Positions 8,926-18,897 of a DNA stretch of 64,000 nt are shown one piece after another. The position numbers and the translations under genes were made by a program. The stretch covers positions 1 through 64,000 of the forward strand of contig JAUYMY010000007.1 of assembly GCA_030699385.1 (NCBI GenBank), in the 5' to 3' direction. The notes under the pieces are model-generated. The model did no database searches, was not told the origin of the DNA, and was given only the letters and a program-made list of their open reading frames with translations. The stretch's first letter is position 1. Each line of letters begins with the position of its first letter. Source of the DNA: Methylobacter sp. (GTDB taxonomy: Bacteria > Pseudomonadota > Gammaproteobacteria > Methylococcales > Methylomonadaceae).

Positions 8926-9315
8926 TCAAGGCAGCGTAACTAATTCCGGCGCTTGCCAATCGGGGTTTCTGTGTTCCACGACGACGGTGGTGTAAATGCC
9001 GCCGCGCACGTTAAATTCGGCGCGCACACGCATAAAATTGGGGGCGATGGCTTTGACTAGATCATCAAGGATTTCGTTGGTAATGGCTTCATGGAAGGCG
9101 CCTTGATCGCGGAATGCCCATAAATACAGTTTTAGCGCTTTAAGTTCGACGCACAGTTTTGCCGGTACGTATTCAATCTGGATGGTGGCAAAGTCCGGCT
9201 GGCCGGTTTTTGGGCATAGGCAGGTAAATTCAGGGGTATCGATGCGAATGGTGTAGTCGCGGCTTAGGTTTGGATTGTCGAAGGTTTCTAAATCTTTGCT
9301 GGGTTGAGTTGTCAT
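8926..9315 (-). CDS. queF: NADPH-dependent 7-cyano-7-deazaguanine reductase QueF
   Basis: Reduces preQ0 to preQ1 in queuosine synthesis. The catalytic motif '[10 protein letters not shown]' contains the nucleophilic Cys (residue 34) and the conserved Asp (41); '[16 protein letters not shown]' is the NADPH-binding QueF motif region. At 129 residues it is the short single-domain type rather than the long E. coli form. queA, a later step in the same pathway, is in this window at 49114. Confidence 0.95.
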   Translation of the reverse strand: MTTQPSKDLETFDNPNLSRDYTIRIDTPEFTCLCPKTGQPDFATIQIEYVPAKLCVELKALKLYLWAFRDQGAFHEAITNEILDDLVKAIAPNFMRVRAEFNVRGGIYTTVVVEHRNPDWQAPELVTLP

Positions 9316-9420
9316 GGTGTGCTGATAAGTGAGAGTTAAATTAAAGTCGAAACTTTAGCGTGTATCGTGAATAATAGCGGGTTATTTTAATTCAACTGTA
9401 GGGATATTCATACCAGCATC

Positions 9421-12400
9421 ATGAAACTTGAAAAAATCAAACTTTCGGGTTTTAAATCCTTTGTTGATTCAACGGTCATACCGATCAGCGGTAATTTGAC
9501 AGCGATTGTCGGGCCTAACGGCTGCGGAAAATCCAATATTATCGATGCGGTGCGCTGGGTGATGGGCGAAAGTTCGGCCAAGCATTTGCGTGGCGGCAGT
9601 ATGGCGGATGTGATTTTTAACGGCTCTTCGGGGCGAAAACCGGTCAGCACCGCGTCGGTCGAGCTGGTTTTTAATAACACTGAGGGCAAACTGGGCGGCG
9701 AATATTCGCAATACGACACCATTGCAATTAAGCGCCAGGTCAGTCGTGACGGCACTTCGGTGTTTATGCTGAACGGTTCGCGTTGCCGCCGTAAAGACAT
9801 TACCGACATCTTTTTGGGCACCGGTTTGGGTTCGCGCAGTTATGCGATTATCGAGCAGGGCACTATTTCGCGCATGGTCGAAGCCAAGCCGGATGATTTG
9901 CGCGTACATATCGAGGAAGCGGCGGGCGTGTCCAAATATAAGGAGCGCCGCAGCGAAACCGAAACCCGGATGAAACACACCCGCGAGAATCTGGAGCGGC
10001 TCGACGATTTGCGCGATGAAGTCGAAAAACAAATTAAACATTTGCAAAAACAGGCGGAAAAAGCCGAAAAATATACCGAACTTAAAAAGCGGGAGCGCCA
10101 ATTCAAGTTGGAGTTGCTGGCGATGCGCTGGAATACCTATCATCAGGCGGCCAAGCAATTGGATGAAAAATTGCAGGCGGTGGCGCACGAGCATAATCGC
10201 CTGTTTGTAGAATTGCGTGACATCGACAGCACGATTGACAGCAAACGCGCCGAGCACAAAATTCAGCAACAGCAGACCGACCGTTTTCAGGGCGATTATT
10301 ATCAAGTGGTTGCCGAGGTCGGCAGTCTTGAGCAGGCCATCAAACACAGCGAAAACAGCCGCGAACAAACGGCTGTTGAAATTAAGCGTTTGCGCGAGCA
10401 GGCCGAGCAATCGCTGGCTGAACTCGAAGCCGACATGCAGCAACTGGAAGCCATTAAGGAAGCATTGTTTGAAGCGGAAGAGGCGTTGATTGTTGCCGAA
10501 GAAAGACAGGATGAGGTGTTATCAAATCAGCAAGACGCGCAGCAACAACGCAGTGCCTGGCAGCAGCAATGGGAAACGTACCGGACGACAAGTTCACGTT
10601 ATAAAGAACAGGCGGAAGTGCAGCGGGTAAAAATCACCCAGCTGGAAAATCAGAATCGTCAGTTACAAATCCGGCTGGATAAGTTGCATGGCGAGCGCGA
10701 TGAATTGGAATCGAATGATTTGCAAGGCGAAATTGAAGCGCTCGACAGCAGCATCGAAATGATTGAAACGCAACGCGAACAACTGCAAAATCAGCTGGAG
10801 GATCTGCATCAGCAGATACGCGAACAGCGTCAGCAGATCAAGCAGGCGCATGATGCGCTGCATAGCCGCCGTTCGGACATGCACAGCGTTAAAGGCAAAA
10901 TCACTTCGCTGGAATTATTGCAGCAACATGCTATGGGCAAGGATAACAAGCAGTTAAGCGCATGGCTGGCGTCGGTCGATTTGGCGGAAAACCGACGGCT
11001 GGCCGAGTTTTTGGAAGTGCAGCCGGGCTGGGATACGGCGGTTGAAACGGTGTTGGGCAGTTATCTTGAGGCGATTTGCATCGACAGCGCCGATCAGCTT
11101 ATTCCGGGCTTGCAGCGTTTGACCGATGAATCGTTGACCTTGCTTGAAACGGGCGCTAAAACATCGGCTTATGCGGTTAACTCGGCCTGTATTAGCTTGC
11201 TGGATAAAGTAAAAGCGCCGTGGGATTTGGGTAATTTACTGGCCGGGATTTACTGTGCCGATGATAGCGATGCGGCGCGGACGTTGTCGGCGCAGTTGCA
11301 GGTTCATGAATCGGTCATCACCCCGGATGGCACTTGGTTCGGTGCTGGCTGGATCAGGATGATCCGCGCCAAAGACAGTAAAACCGGGGTGTTGCAGCGG
11401 GAAAAAGAGCTGCGTTTGTTAAAACAGCGGCAGGAAGAGTTGCACGGCGAAATTGAAGATTTTGAACAGCAGTTGGAAAATGCCGAAGCCGGTTTGAAAG
11501 AGGCGGAAAGCGCGCGCGAATCGCTACAGCAGCAGGATACTGGTTTGGGCGGTGAATTGTCGTTAAAAAGCGCTGAATTTAGCGCTCATTCGGCAAGGCT
11601 GGAACATCAGCAGCGCCGTCTGGAGCAGGTTAGTGATGATATTGACGAGATTGGCCGCGAGTTTGCCGAAAATGCTGAAACCCTCGCCGAAGTTCAGTTG
11701 GTGCAGGCGCAGGCCGAACAGATTATGGCTGAACAGGAGCAAAAAAAGCAGGATTTAGAAGCGTTAAATCAGGAACTGCAAAGCGGGCAACAGCAGATCG
11801 ATAACGCCGCTAATGAAGCCCGGCAACAGGTTTACAGCATTAAGTCGCACATTGAATCGTTGCGCTCCTCTGAAACCTTGATCGGCAAACAGCTCGACCG
11901 GTTGCGCTTGCAGCATCAGCAATCGCTTGAGCGCATTGCCGAATTGGAAAACAAGCTGAAGCAAACGCTGACGCCGATGGATGAGGAAAAAAAGCAGCTG
12001 GAACAGCGAGCTGTCGATAAGGTGCGGCTGGAATCCGGTCTGAAACAACAGCGCCAGCAACAAGAAGCGCTTGAGGCGGACATAACCCAGCTGTCCGAAC
12101 AACATGTCCGCACCCAGCGCGCGTTGGAGCAGCAAAAAGAAGCGCTGGACACGATCCGCTTTGAGTTGCAGGAAAGTAAAGTGCGCCAGCAAACCGTCAA
12201 TGAGCAGCTGAAAGAAATTGATGCCGATGTCGAACAGGTGCTACAAAGCCTGCCGGAACAGGCGGAAGAGCACAGCTGGAAAAAGACGGTGGATGATTTA
12301 TTGGCGCAAATCGAAAGATTGGGTACCATTAATTTGACCGCGATAGAGGAATACAAAGCGCAATCCGAGCGTATGGAATTTCTCAACGAACAACATGCTG

Positions 12401-12933
12401 ATTTAATTGAGGCCTTGCAAACGCTGGATAAGGCGATCAGCCAGATAGACAAAGAAAGTCGGCTGCGTTTTAAAGAAACATTCGATAAAATAAACACCGG
12501 TTTGCAGGAAAAGTTCCCTAAATTATTCGGCGGCGGTCATGCTTATTTGGAACTGACCGAAGAGGACGAACTGGAGGCGGGGGTTAATATTATCGCCCGG
12601 CCGCCCGGCAAGAAAAACAGTTCCATCCATTTGTTGTCGGGTGGCGAAAAAGCATTAACGGCGGTGGCCTTGGTGTTTTCGATTTTTGAGCTGAATCCGG
12701 CGCCGTTTTGTTTGTTGGACGAAGTCGATGCACCGCTGGATGATGCCAATGTCGGGCGGTTTTCAAAAATGGTGGAAGAAATGTCAGTAACGGTGCAGTT
12801 TTTATATATTTCTCATAATAAGGTGACGATGGAAATTGCAAAGCAGCTGGCAGGTGTTACTATGAAAGAGCCGGGCGTGTCCCGGATGGTCGCAGTTGAT
12901 ATTGAAGAAGCAGTGAGTCTGGCGGAAATCTAA
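9421..12933 (+). CDS. smc: Chromosome partition protein SMC
   Basis: A 1170-residue structural maintenance of chromosomes ATPase. Walker A 'GPNGCGKSN' at residues 31-39, long coiled coil, hinge around residues 500-640, second coiled coil, ABC signature 'LSGGEKAL' near residue 1072 and Walker B 'FCLLDEVDAPLDD'. It forms condensin with ScpA and ScpB, which are not in the window. Having SMC rather than MukB is consistent with a gammaproteobacterium outside the Enterobacterales. The stop overlaps the zipA start (TAATG). Confidence 0.97.
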   Translation: MKLEKIKLSGFKSFVDSTVIPISGNLTAIVGPNGCGKSNIIDAVRWVMGESSAKHLRGGSMADVIFNGSSGRKPVSTASVELVFNNTEGKLGGEYSQYDTIAIKRQVSRDGTSVFMLNGSRCRRKDITDIFLGTGLGSRSYAIIEQGTISRMVEAKPDDLRVHIEEAAGVSKYKERRSETETRMKHTRENLERLDDLRDEVEKQIKHLQKQAEKAEKYTELKKRERQFKLELLAMRWNTYHQAAKQLDEKLQAVAHEHNRLFVELRDIDSTIDSKRAEHKIQQQQTDRFQGDYYQVVAEVGSLEQAIKHSENSREQTAVEIKRLREQAEQSLAELEADMQQLEAIKEALFEAEEALIVAEERQDEVLSNQQDAQQQRSAWQQQWETYRTTSSRYKEQAEVQRVKITQLENQNRQLQIRLDKLHGERDELESNDLQGEIEALDSSIEMIETQREQLQNQLEDLHQQIREQRQQIKQAHDALHSRRSDMHSVKGKITSLELLQQHAMGKDNKQLSAWLASVDLAENRRLAEFLEVQPGWDTAVETVLGSYLEAICIDSADQLIPGLQRLTDESLTLLETGAKTSAYAVNSACISLLDKVKAPWDLGNLLAGIYCADDSDAARTLSAQLQVHESVITPDGTWFGAGWIRMIRAKDSKTGVLQREKELRLLKQRQEELHGEIEDFEQQLENAEAGLKEAESARESLQQQDTGLGGELSLKSAEFSAHSARLEHQQRRLEQVSDDIDEIGREFAENAETLAEVQLVQAQAEQIMAEQEQKKQDLEALNQELQSGQQQIDNAANEARQQVYSIKSHIESLRSSETLIGKQLDRLRLQHQQSLERIAELENKLKQTLTPMDEEKKQLEQRAVDKVRLESGLKQQRQQQEALEADITQLSEQHVRTQRALEQQKEALDTIRFELQESKVRQQTVNEQLKEIDADVEQVLQSLPEQAEEHSWKKTVDDLLAQIERLGTINLTAIEEYKAQSERMEFLNEQHADLIEALQTLDKAISQIDKESRLRFKETFDKINTGLQEKFPKLFGGGHAYLELTEEDELEAGVNIIARPPGKKNSSIHLLSGGEKALTAVALVFSIFELNPAPFCLLDEVDAPLDDANVGRFSKMVEEMSVTVQFLYISHNKVTMEIAKQLAGVTMKEPGVSRMVAVDIEEAVSLAEI

Positions 12934-13631
12934 TGGATAAAGAAATATTAAGAATTGTAATTATCGCAACCGGTATGCTGGTCGTTCTCGGCATGTTGGC
13001 TTGGGCTTATATTAAAGATAAAAGAGCCCAGGAAGACATGGATTTTTACGATGATGAGGGCGATTATGCCGAAGAGTCGTTGGCGGCAACAGCACTGATA
13101 GATGACGATGACTTTGATATTACCCCGATAGGGGGTGATGCTACGGGTGCGCCTAATAAATCGGATCGATATTACGACGATGACGATGAAGAAGAAGAGT
13201 ATTTCGCGCCGGATGATGAGGTAGTGCCTGCACCTAGAACCGCTGTGCCGGCGATTATCCAATTCAGTATTATCACTAAAGGCGACGAGGATTTTAACGG
13301 CGTTGATTTGGTGGAAGCCTTTGACTCGGTCGGACTTGAATATGGCAGTTTAAAGATATTCGAACGTCTGGACGAAAGTCGTTTGGTTGATTACGGCGTC
13401 GCCTGCATTGTCGAGCCGGGCACTTTTCCGGATAAAGATTTGGATCAGTTTCATTGTCCAGGCATTGTATTTTTTATGCAACCCGAAGCGCTCGATGATG
13501 CGCGTGCGGTTTTTGAAGACTATATAGAAACCATTGCTGTATTGGCGAAAAAATTGGACGGCGTCATTCTTGATCACAGAAGGCAGCATTTGACCGAAGC
13601 GACTGTTGAAGCGATTCGGCAGAGTTTGTGA
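12933..13631 (+). CDS. zipA: Cell division protein ZipA
   Basis: Anchors FtsZ to the inner membrane. The 232-residue protein has an N-terminal membrane helix (about residues 7-26), a highly acidic linker (runs of D and E at 30-90) and a C-terminal FtsZ-binding domain from about residue 106 ('IQFSIITKGDEDFNGVDLVE'). The order smc-zipA-ligA is the same as in Pseudomonas. It is translationally coupled to smc. Confidence 0.95.
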   Translation: MDKEILRIVIIATGMLVVLGMLAWAYIKDKRAQEDMDFYDDEGDYAEESLAATALIDDDDFDITPIGGDATGAPNKSDRYYDDDDEEEEYFAPDDEVVPAPRTAVPAIIQFSIITKGDEDFNGVDLVEAFDSVGLEYGSLKIFERLDESRLVDYGVACIVEPGTFPDKDLDQFHCPGIVFFMQPEALDDARAVFEDYIETIAVLAKKLDGVILDHRRQHLTEATVEAIRQSL

Positions 13632-13645
13632 TTTTGCGATTATTC

Positions 13646-13681
13646 AGCCTCAAATTAGCATATTGATTTGAGGCTTTAAAA
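13646..13681 (+). terminator. Terminator after smc-zipA
   Basis: Inverted repeat AGCCTCAAAT ... ATTTGAGGCT with an 11-base loop, followed by only a short T run (TTTAAA). It starts about 15 bases after the zipA stop and would close the smc-zipA unit. Confidence 0.6.
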
Positions 13682-13849
13682 GAAGTTCTCAATACTGAAG
13701 TGGCTACAAAACACGACCTCAAAGAGTTAGAGCTAAAAATTGATACTCGATTCGAAAAGATTCTAGGTGAATTCACGCTGGTTAAATGGATGATTGGCTT
13801 TAATCTGGCTATTTCGGTTTCTATTTTGTTTAAACTATTCAGTTCTTAG
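13667..13849 (+). pseudogene. N-truncated remnant of a small coiled-coil membrane protein (DUF1640-like)
   Basis: An open stretch without a start codon reads 'EVATKHDLKELELKIDTRFE', then a membrane-helix-like 'WMIGFNLAISVSILFKLF' and a TAG stop. This is the typical C-terminal half of short 'KHDLxELELKI..' coiled-coil proteins with a C-terminal membrane anchor that are scattered in many proteobacteria. The N-terminal half is missing, with an in-frame stop upstream, so it is probably a relic. It is shorter than the ORF track's cutoff. Confidence 0.65.
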
Positions 13850-13930
13850 GTTTTACCGGGTATTGTGCTGCAGGCGCCGCTTTATGTGTAAAGCTTGAGT
13901 TTATACCATTCACCTATTCAGATTAATCCA

Positions 13931-15886
13931 ATGCCATCCCTCAGCAATACACAGTTAGCGCTTCTTAAACAAGCCGATGTTGAATTTGTCCATTTATCCC
14001 CCGATCTTATCGCTCAAATCGCTAAGCAATCCGATCCAAAATGGTTGGGTGATGAGCAACTGCTTGAATTTTTGCAAGTCTGCAATGCGTTGTACCGTGG
14101 CGGCGAACCGTTCATTTCTGATGCGGATTATGATTTTATTTTTCTCGCGGAACTGCAACAACGTCATCCGCAGCATCCGTATTTAGAAACGGTCGAACCG
14201 GAAGCCGGTTTTGTTGGCAAGACGGTGGCGCTGCCGGAACCGATGCTGTCAACCGAAAAATCCTACAGTAAAAGCGGCATTGAAAAATGGCTGTCCCGGC
14301 TGGAAAAAGCCGCCGAAAACTGCAATGTGGATTTTTCAAACCTGATGATTCGCGCTACGCCGAAATTGGATGGCTATGCGGCTTACGATGATGGAAAAAC
14401 GCTGTACACGCGCGGCGATGGACGCAAAGGCACCGACATCAGTCGGGTTTTCGAACGCGGCCTGAAAGTCGGCGGCAACGGCGAACGAGGGCAAGGCGCC
14501 GGTGAAATTGTGGTCAGCCAAACCTATTTCAACAGCCATCTGGCTGAATATTTTGAAAACTCCCGTAATTTTCAGGCCAGCATCATCAAAGAAAAAGAGC
14601 TGGAACGACATGCGCTGGAAGCCATACAAAATGATGCAGCGGTGTTTTTTCCATTCACCCAACTGCCTGCTTGGCAAGGCACGGCCGCCGAGGTATTAGC
14701 CGATTTTGACCGCATTATCGAAACCGTGTACACGCTGGTCGATTACGATGTGGATGGTGTGGTTTTCGAGCTGGTCGGCAATGAACAAATTAAACACTAC
14801 TTGGGTGCAACGCGGCACCATCACCGCTGGCAGATTGCTTATAAAAGCAATGTTGAAACCGCCGAAGTCATCGTGCTGAATGTCACTCCGCAAACCTCCC
14901 GTTCCGGCCGGGTCAATCCGGTTGCCGAACTGACGCCGACTAAACTCAGCGGCGCGGTGATTTCCAGAGCCACCGCCCATCATTACGGCATGGTCAAGGA
15001 ACTGGGTATCGGTGTCGGCACGTTAATTGAACTGACGCGCTCAGGTCTGGTGATACCTAAAATCGAGCGAGTCATTACTCCGGCTCCGCCGCAAATCCCG
15101 GAACAGTGCCCGAGTTGCGGTAGCGCGCTGGTTTGGGACAGTGACTACCTGTATTGCCTGAACACCACGCAATGTCCCGCACAAATTGAAAATACTATCG
15201 AGCATTTTTTCAGGACGCTGGCCAATGTCGATGGTTTTGGCGGAAAAACCGTCGAAAAGCTCCATGCGTCCGGCATCAACTCGGTTTATGCCGTTTACCA
15301 GTTGGACATGGAAAAATTGCAGGCCATGGGTTTTGGCGACAAAACCGCGCAAAACTTGCTTGATCAATTACAGCGCAGCCGCACCGAAGCTATAGAAGAC
15401 TGGCGCTTTCTGGGCGCGTTCGGCATTCACCGGATGGGTTTGGGTAATTGCGAGCGTCTGTTGCAACATCATCATTTGTTAGATATTTTCAAATTGAGCG
15501 TTGAAGACGTAATCAATATCGAAGGCTTTGCCGAGAAAACCGGCGCCGCCGTGGTCGAATGTCTGGCAAAAATCGAAGCCGATTTTATGCAAATCTACGC
15601 TCTGGGTTTTAACTTAATTCCAACGCCGTTAATTGCCGAGCAGCAACAAGCTAGCAGCCCGATTTCCGGCAAGACCATCGTTTTTACCGGCACCATGATT
15701 CACGGCAAGCGCGATGATATGAGTAAGGAAGCCAAGCGTTTGGGCGCGAAGGTAGGCGCATCGGTCAGCGGAAAGACTGATTTTCTGGTCACCGGTTCCG
15801 ATGTGGGCGCGGCAAAAACCGCGGCAGCTACCGAAAAAGGGGTGCGGGTGATCAGTGAGGAAGAGTATTTGGCCTTGTTGGGGTAG
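13931..15886 (+). CDS. ligA: NAD-dependent DNA ligase, divergent LigA
   Basis: Seals nicks using NAD+. Domains in order: Ia-like segment 'GGEPFISDADYDFI', adenylation motif K-x-D-G in 'ATPKLDGYAAYDDG', 'TRGDGRKGTDISR', OB fold, four-Cys zinc finger (CPSCGSALVW...YCLNTTQCPAQ), helix-hairpin-helix repeats and a C-terminal BRCT domain (GKTIVFTGTMIHGKRDDMSK). The sequence is unusually divergent: the residues flanking the KxDG motif differ from typical LigA. I chose the ATG at 13931; the track's TTG start at 13895 lacks a ribosome site. Its place after zipA is the normal ligA locus. Confidence 0.9.
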   Translation: MPSLSNTQLALLKQADVEFVHLSPDLIAQIAKQSDPKWLGDEQLLEFLQVCNALYRGGEPFISDADYDFIFLAELQQRHPQHPYLETVEPEAGFVGKTVALPEPMLSTEKSYSKSGIEKWLSRLEKAAENCNVDFSNLMIRATPKLDGYAAYDDGKTLYTRGDGRKGTDISRVFERGLKVGGNGERGQGAGEIVVSQTYFNSHLAEYFENSRNFQASIIKEKELERHALEAIQNDAAVFFPFTQLPAWQGTAAEVLADFDRIIETVYTLVDYDVDGVVFELVGNEQIKHYLGATRHHHRWQIAYKSNVETAEVIVLNVTPQTSRSGRVNPVAELTPTKLSGAVISRATAHHYGMVKELGIGVGTLIELTRSGLVIPKIERVITPAPPQIPEQCPSCGSALVWDSDYLYCLNTTQCPAQIENTIEHFFRTLANVDGFGGKTVEKLHASGINSVYAVYQLDMEKLQAMGFGDKTAQNLLDQLQRSRTEAIEDWRFLGAFGIHRMGLGNCERLLQHHHLLDIFKLSVEDVINIEGFAEKTGAAVVECLAKIEADFMQIYALGFNLIPTPLIAEQQQASSPISGKTIVFTGTMIHGKRDDMSKEAKRLGAKVGASVSGKTDFLVTGSDVGAAKTAAATEKGVRVISEEEYLALLG

Positions 15887-15887
15887 T

Positions 15888-16601
15888 TCAATTTATCGCT
15901 CTGGCGCATACCCAAACATCGACCCGGCTAACGCCGTTTTTTTTCAATACCGAAGCCAGTTCATGGACGGTTGAGCCGGTGGTCATCACATCATCCAGTA
16001 TCGCAACATGCCGGGCATGAATCGGTTTAATCACGGAAAAGGCGTTTTTCAGGTTTTTACGGCGTTTTTTTGCCGATAATTGGGTTTGATGCAGCGTGTC
16101 GCGGTGTCGGCTGCAACTGCCCAGATCCAGCGGAATATGTAATTCTTTGCTCACGGTTCGGGCGATTTCTATCGCCTGATTGAAGCCGCGTTCGCGGTAG
16201 CGGGCTTTGTGTAGCGGAACCGGGATAATCAAATCGGGCAATTCGGCGCTTTGTTTTAAATGGTCGGCCAATAGCAGGCCTAGCAGGCGGGCATTTTTAT
16301 AATGCGCATTGAATTTTAGGTTGTTGATTAAATGGCGGATGGCACCTTGATGAATGAACGACGCGTAGGTTTCATCAAAAGCGGGTTGTCCGCTGAGGCA
16401 ACGGCCGCACAGTGTCGGTGCGTTAGGCGGCATTTCCAGTAAGGCGGCGCAGCGATAGCAGCACTGATTATTTTTGGGCAAGTGTTGGTAACAGCAAGTA
16501 CAGATGTCGCGGGAATCGTAGCCGGGATTGCCGCATAAGATGCAGGTGGGCGGCAGCAGGTAATCCTGTATAATATTGATCCAGTTGTATACCATTTTCA
16601 T
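15888..16601 (-). CDS. comF: ComF family phosphoribosyltransferase-like protein
   Basis: A 237-residue ComFC/GntX-type protein. The N-terminal zinc-finger-like cysteines (CILCG, CTCC, CCYRCAALL, CGRC) are followed by a phosphoribosyltransferase domain with the PRPP motif 'VAILDDVMTTGSTVHELA'. The family is linked to DNA uptake in competence. It is divergent from bioB and convergent with ligA, as comF-bioB pairs often are in gammaproteobacteria. Confidence 0.92.
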   Translation of the reverse strand: MKMVYNWINIIQDYLLPPTCILCGNPGYDSRDICTCCYQHLPKNNQCCYRCAALLEMPPNAPTLCGRCLSGQPAFDETYASFIHQGAIRHLINNLKFNAHYKNARLLGLLLADHLKQSAELPDLIIPVPLHKARYRERGFNQAIEIARTVSKELHIPLDLGSCSRHRDTLHQTQLSAKKRRKNLKNAFSVIKPIHARHVAILDDVMTTGSTVHELASVLKKNGVSRVDVWVCARAIN

Positions 16602-16667
16602 TTGAACAAGTTGACCAATTTATCGGTTGTCTTTGTTTAAGACTTACAGTAACTGGAGCTTAACAGA

Positions 16668-17636
16668 ATGTCTGCAAACCCTGCAATTCGCCATGACTGG
16701 CAGTTGGACGAAGTGCAAGCGCTTTATGCCTTGCCTTTTAATGACCTGATTTTTAAGGCGCAAAGCGTACACCGCGAGCATTTCGATCCTAATGAAGTCC
16801 AAATTAGCAGTCTGTTGAGCATCAAAACCGGCTCCTGTTCCGAAGATTGCGGCTATTGTCCGCAAAGCGCGCGCTATGATTCTGATTTGACGCCCGAGGC
16901 GCTAATGCCGGTGGATAAGGTTTTGCAGGCGGCGCAATTGGCTAAAGATCAGGGCGCATCGCGTTTTTGCATGGGTGCGGCGTGGCGCCAACCTAAAGAC
17001 CGGGATGTGGAGCGGGTGGTGGAAATGGTTCAGGGCGTGAAGGCGCTAGGACTGGAAACCTGCGTTACCTTGGGCATGTTGACCGATGCGCAAACCATCC
17101 GCTTAAAAGAAGGCGGTTTGGATTATTACAACCACAATCTGGACACCTCGGAAGATTATTATTCCGAAGTCATTACTACGCGGACTTATCAGGATAGGCT
17201 GGATACGCTGGCGCGGGTCAGGGATGCCGGGATTAACGTATGTTGCGGCGGCATCGTCGGCATGGGCGAGAGCGATGTCGACCGCGCCAAGCTGCTAATC
17301 GAACTGGCGAATCTGCCTAAACATCCGGAAAGCGTGCCGGTCAATATGCTAGTGCAAGTTGAGGGCACGCCGCTGATGGGCACCGAAGCGCTGGACCCTA
17401 TTATTTTTATCCGCACCATTGCGGTAGCCCGGATCATGATGCCCGAGTCGCGGGTGCGGCTGTCGGCTGGGCGCAAAGCGATGAGCGATGAAATGCAGGC
17501 ATTGTGCTTTTTGGCCGGTGCCAATTCGATTTTTTATGGCGATAAATTGCTGACCACCGATAACCCGATGACCAACCATGATTTGGCCTTGTTTAAGCGA
17601 CTGGGCGTGTATTCCGGCGGTTCAAGTTACGCTTAA
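16668..17636 (+). CDS. bioB: Biotin synthase BioB
   Basis: Radical-SAM enzyme inserting sulfur into dethiobiotin. The 4Fe-4S motif CxxxCxxC is 'CSEDCGYC' (C57, C61, C64), followed by 'FCMGAAWR' and, near the end, 'LSAGRKAM'. 322 residues is normal. First gene of a bioB-F-H-C-D operon in which the last four genes overlap or abut; a family A inverted repeat separates bioB from bioF. Confidence 0.98.
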   Translation: MSANPAIRHDWQLDEVQALYALPFNDLIFKAQSVHREHFDPNEVQISSLLSIKTGSCSEDCGYCPQSARYDSDLTPEALMPVDKVLQAAQLAKDQGASRFCMGAAWRQPKDRDVERVVEMVQGVKALGLETCVTLGMLTDAQTIRLKEGGLDYYNHNLDTSEDYYSEVITTRTYQDRLDTLARVRDAGINVCCGGIVGMGESDVDRAKLLIELANLPKHPESVPVNMLVQVEGTPLMGTEALDPIIFIRTIAVARIMMPESRVRLSAGRKAMSDEMQALCFLAGANSIFYGDKLLTTDNPMTNHDLALFKRLGVYSGGSSYA

Positions 17637-17653
17637 GCCTAGAAAAATAAAAC

Positions 17654-17711
17654 GTCCACGAAAAACACAAAAGGCACGAAAATTTCGTGTTTTTTCGTGC
17701 TAAGTGTGGAC
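17654..17711. repeat. Interspersed inverted repeat (family A), copy 3, inside the bio operon
   Basis: GTCCACGAAAAACACAAAAG on the left pairs with the right end 'CGTGCTAAGTGTGGAC'. It sits in the only sizeable gap of the biotin operon, between bioB and bioF, so it would form a hairpin in the polycistronic mRNA. The GTG start proposed by the ORF track for bioF lies inside the right arm. Confidence 0.82.
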
Positions 17712-17727
17712 AAAAACTTTAAATCTA

Positions 17728-18897
17728 ATGACCTCCCCATTCTCAGAATTAGCAGCCAACCTCAATGATATTGCCCTGCAGGGTTTGTATCGTTCCCGGC
17801 GGATTATAGACTCCCCTCAAGGTATTAATCTGCACATTGACGGCAAGTCTGTCGTCAATTTTTGCAGTAATGATTATTTGGGGCTGGCCAATCATCCTGA
17901 TGTGGTCAGCGCGTTTAAAATCGGGGCGGATAAATACGGCGTCGGCAGCGGCTCGGCGCATTTGATTTGTGGGCATAGCGCGGCACATCATGCGTTGGAA
18001 GAAGAGCTGGCGGCGTTTACCGGACGCGACCGGGCATTGTTGTTTTCCACCGGCTACATGGCCAACATGGGCGTGATTTCGGCGTTAGTGGGGCGCGGTG
18101 ATGCGGTGTTTGAAGACCGTTTGAACCATGCTTCCTTGCTGGATGGCGGTCTGTTGTCCGCTGCGCGCTTTAAGCGTTATGCGCATGGCGATGCGCTTGA
18201 TCTGGCGGCAAAATTGGAATCAGCCGCAGGCCGCAAGCTGGTTGTGACCGATAGCACATTCAGCATGGATGGCGATTTTGCGCCGCTCGACGCATTGGCG
18301 CTTGCGGCAAAAAATCAGGGCGCCTGGTTGATGGTTGACGATGCGCACGGACTGGGCGTCATTGGCGAACACGGCGGCGGGATTGTTGAATATTTCGGCC
18401 TGGGTCAAGACGAGGTGCCGGTGTTGATGGGGACTTTGGGCAAGGGGTTTGGCACTTTTGGCGCGTTTGTGGCGGGTTCCGAGGAATTGATTGAAACCCT
18501 GATACAGAAAGCCCGTACTTATATTTATACCACGGCGTTACCGGCGGCAGTTGCCGAGGCGACGCGAACCAGCCTGAAAATCGTCATTGCTGAAAATTGG
18601 CGTCGGGATAAGCTTAAAAAACTAGCGGCGCGCTTTAGTTTAGGCGCTGAGCAAATCGGCTTGCAGCTGATGCCATCATCGTCGGCCATTCAGCCTGTTT
18701 TAATCGGCGACAGTCAAACAGCGGTGGACATCAGCAACGCTTTGTTAAATGCCGGTTTTCTGGTCAGCGCGATTCGCCCACCGACCGTGCCGCAAGGCGG
18801 CGCAAGATTGCGGGTGACTTTTTCCGCTTTGCATGAAGAGCAGCATGTCGACCGTTTGCTGGATGCACTGGACAAAGCAATGATTGGCTGTAAATGA
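17728..18897 (+). CDS. bioF: 8-amino-7-oxononanoate synthase BioF
   Basis: PLP enzyme condensing pimeloyl-ACP with alanine. '[12 protein letters not shown]' near the N-terminus, '[16 protein letters not shown]' (PLP-contacting Asp and His) and the Schiff-base Lys in '[13 protein letters not shown]' are all present. I prefer the ATG at 17728 (389 residues) because the track's GTG start at 17704 falls within a repeat element. The stop overlaps the bioH start (ATGA). Confidence 0.97.
   Translation: MTSPFSELAANLNDIALQGLYRSRRIIDSPQGINLHIDGKSVVNFCSNDYLGLANHPDVVSAFKIGADKYGVGSGSAHLICGHSAAHHALEEELAAFTGRDRALLFSTGYMANMGVISALVGRGDAVFEDRLNHASLLDGGLLSAARFKRYAHGDALDLAAKLESAAGRKLVVTDSTFSMDGDFAPLDALALAAKNQGAWLMVDDAHGLGVIGEHGGGIVEYFGLGQDEVPVLMGTLGKGFGTFGAFVAGSEELIETLIQKARTYIYTTALPAAVAEATRTSLKIVIAENWRRDKLKKLAARFSLGAEQIGLQLMPSSSAIQPVLIGDSQTAVDISNALLNAGFLVSAIRPPTVPQGGARLRVTFSALHEEQHVDRLLDALDKAMIGCK

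Noticed and set aside
9469-10443. 324-residue minus-strand ORF inside smc
   Set aside because: Antisense shadow of a GC-biased coding strand; smc is complete and well supported.
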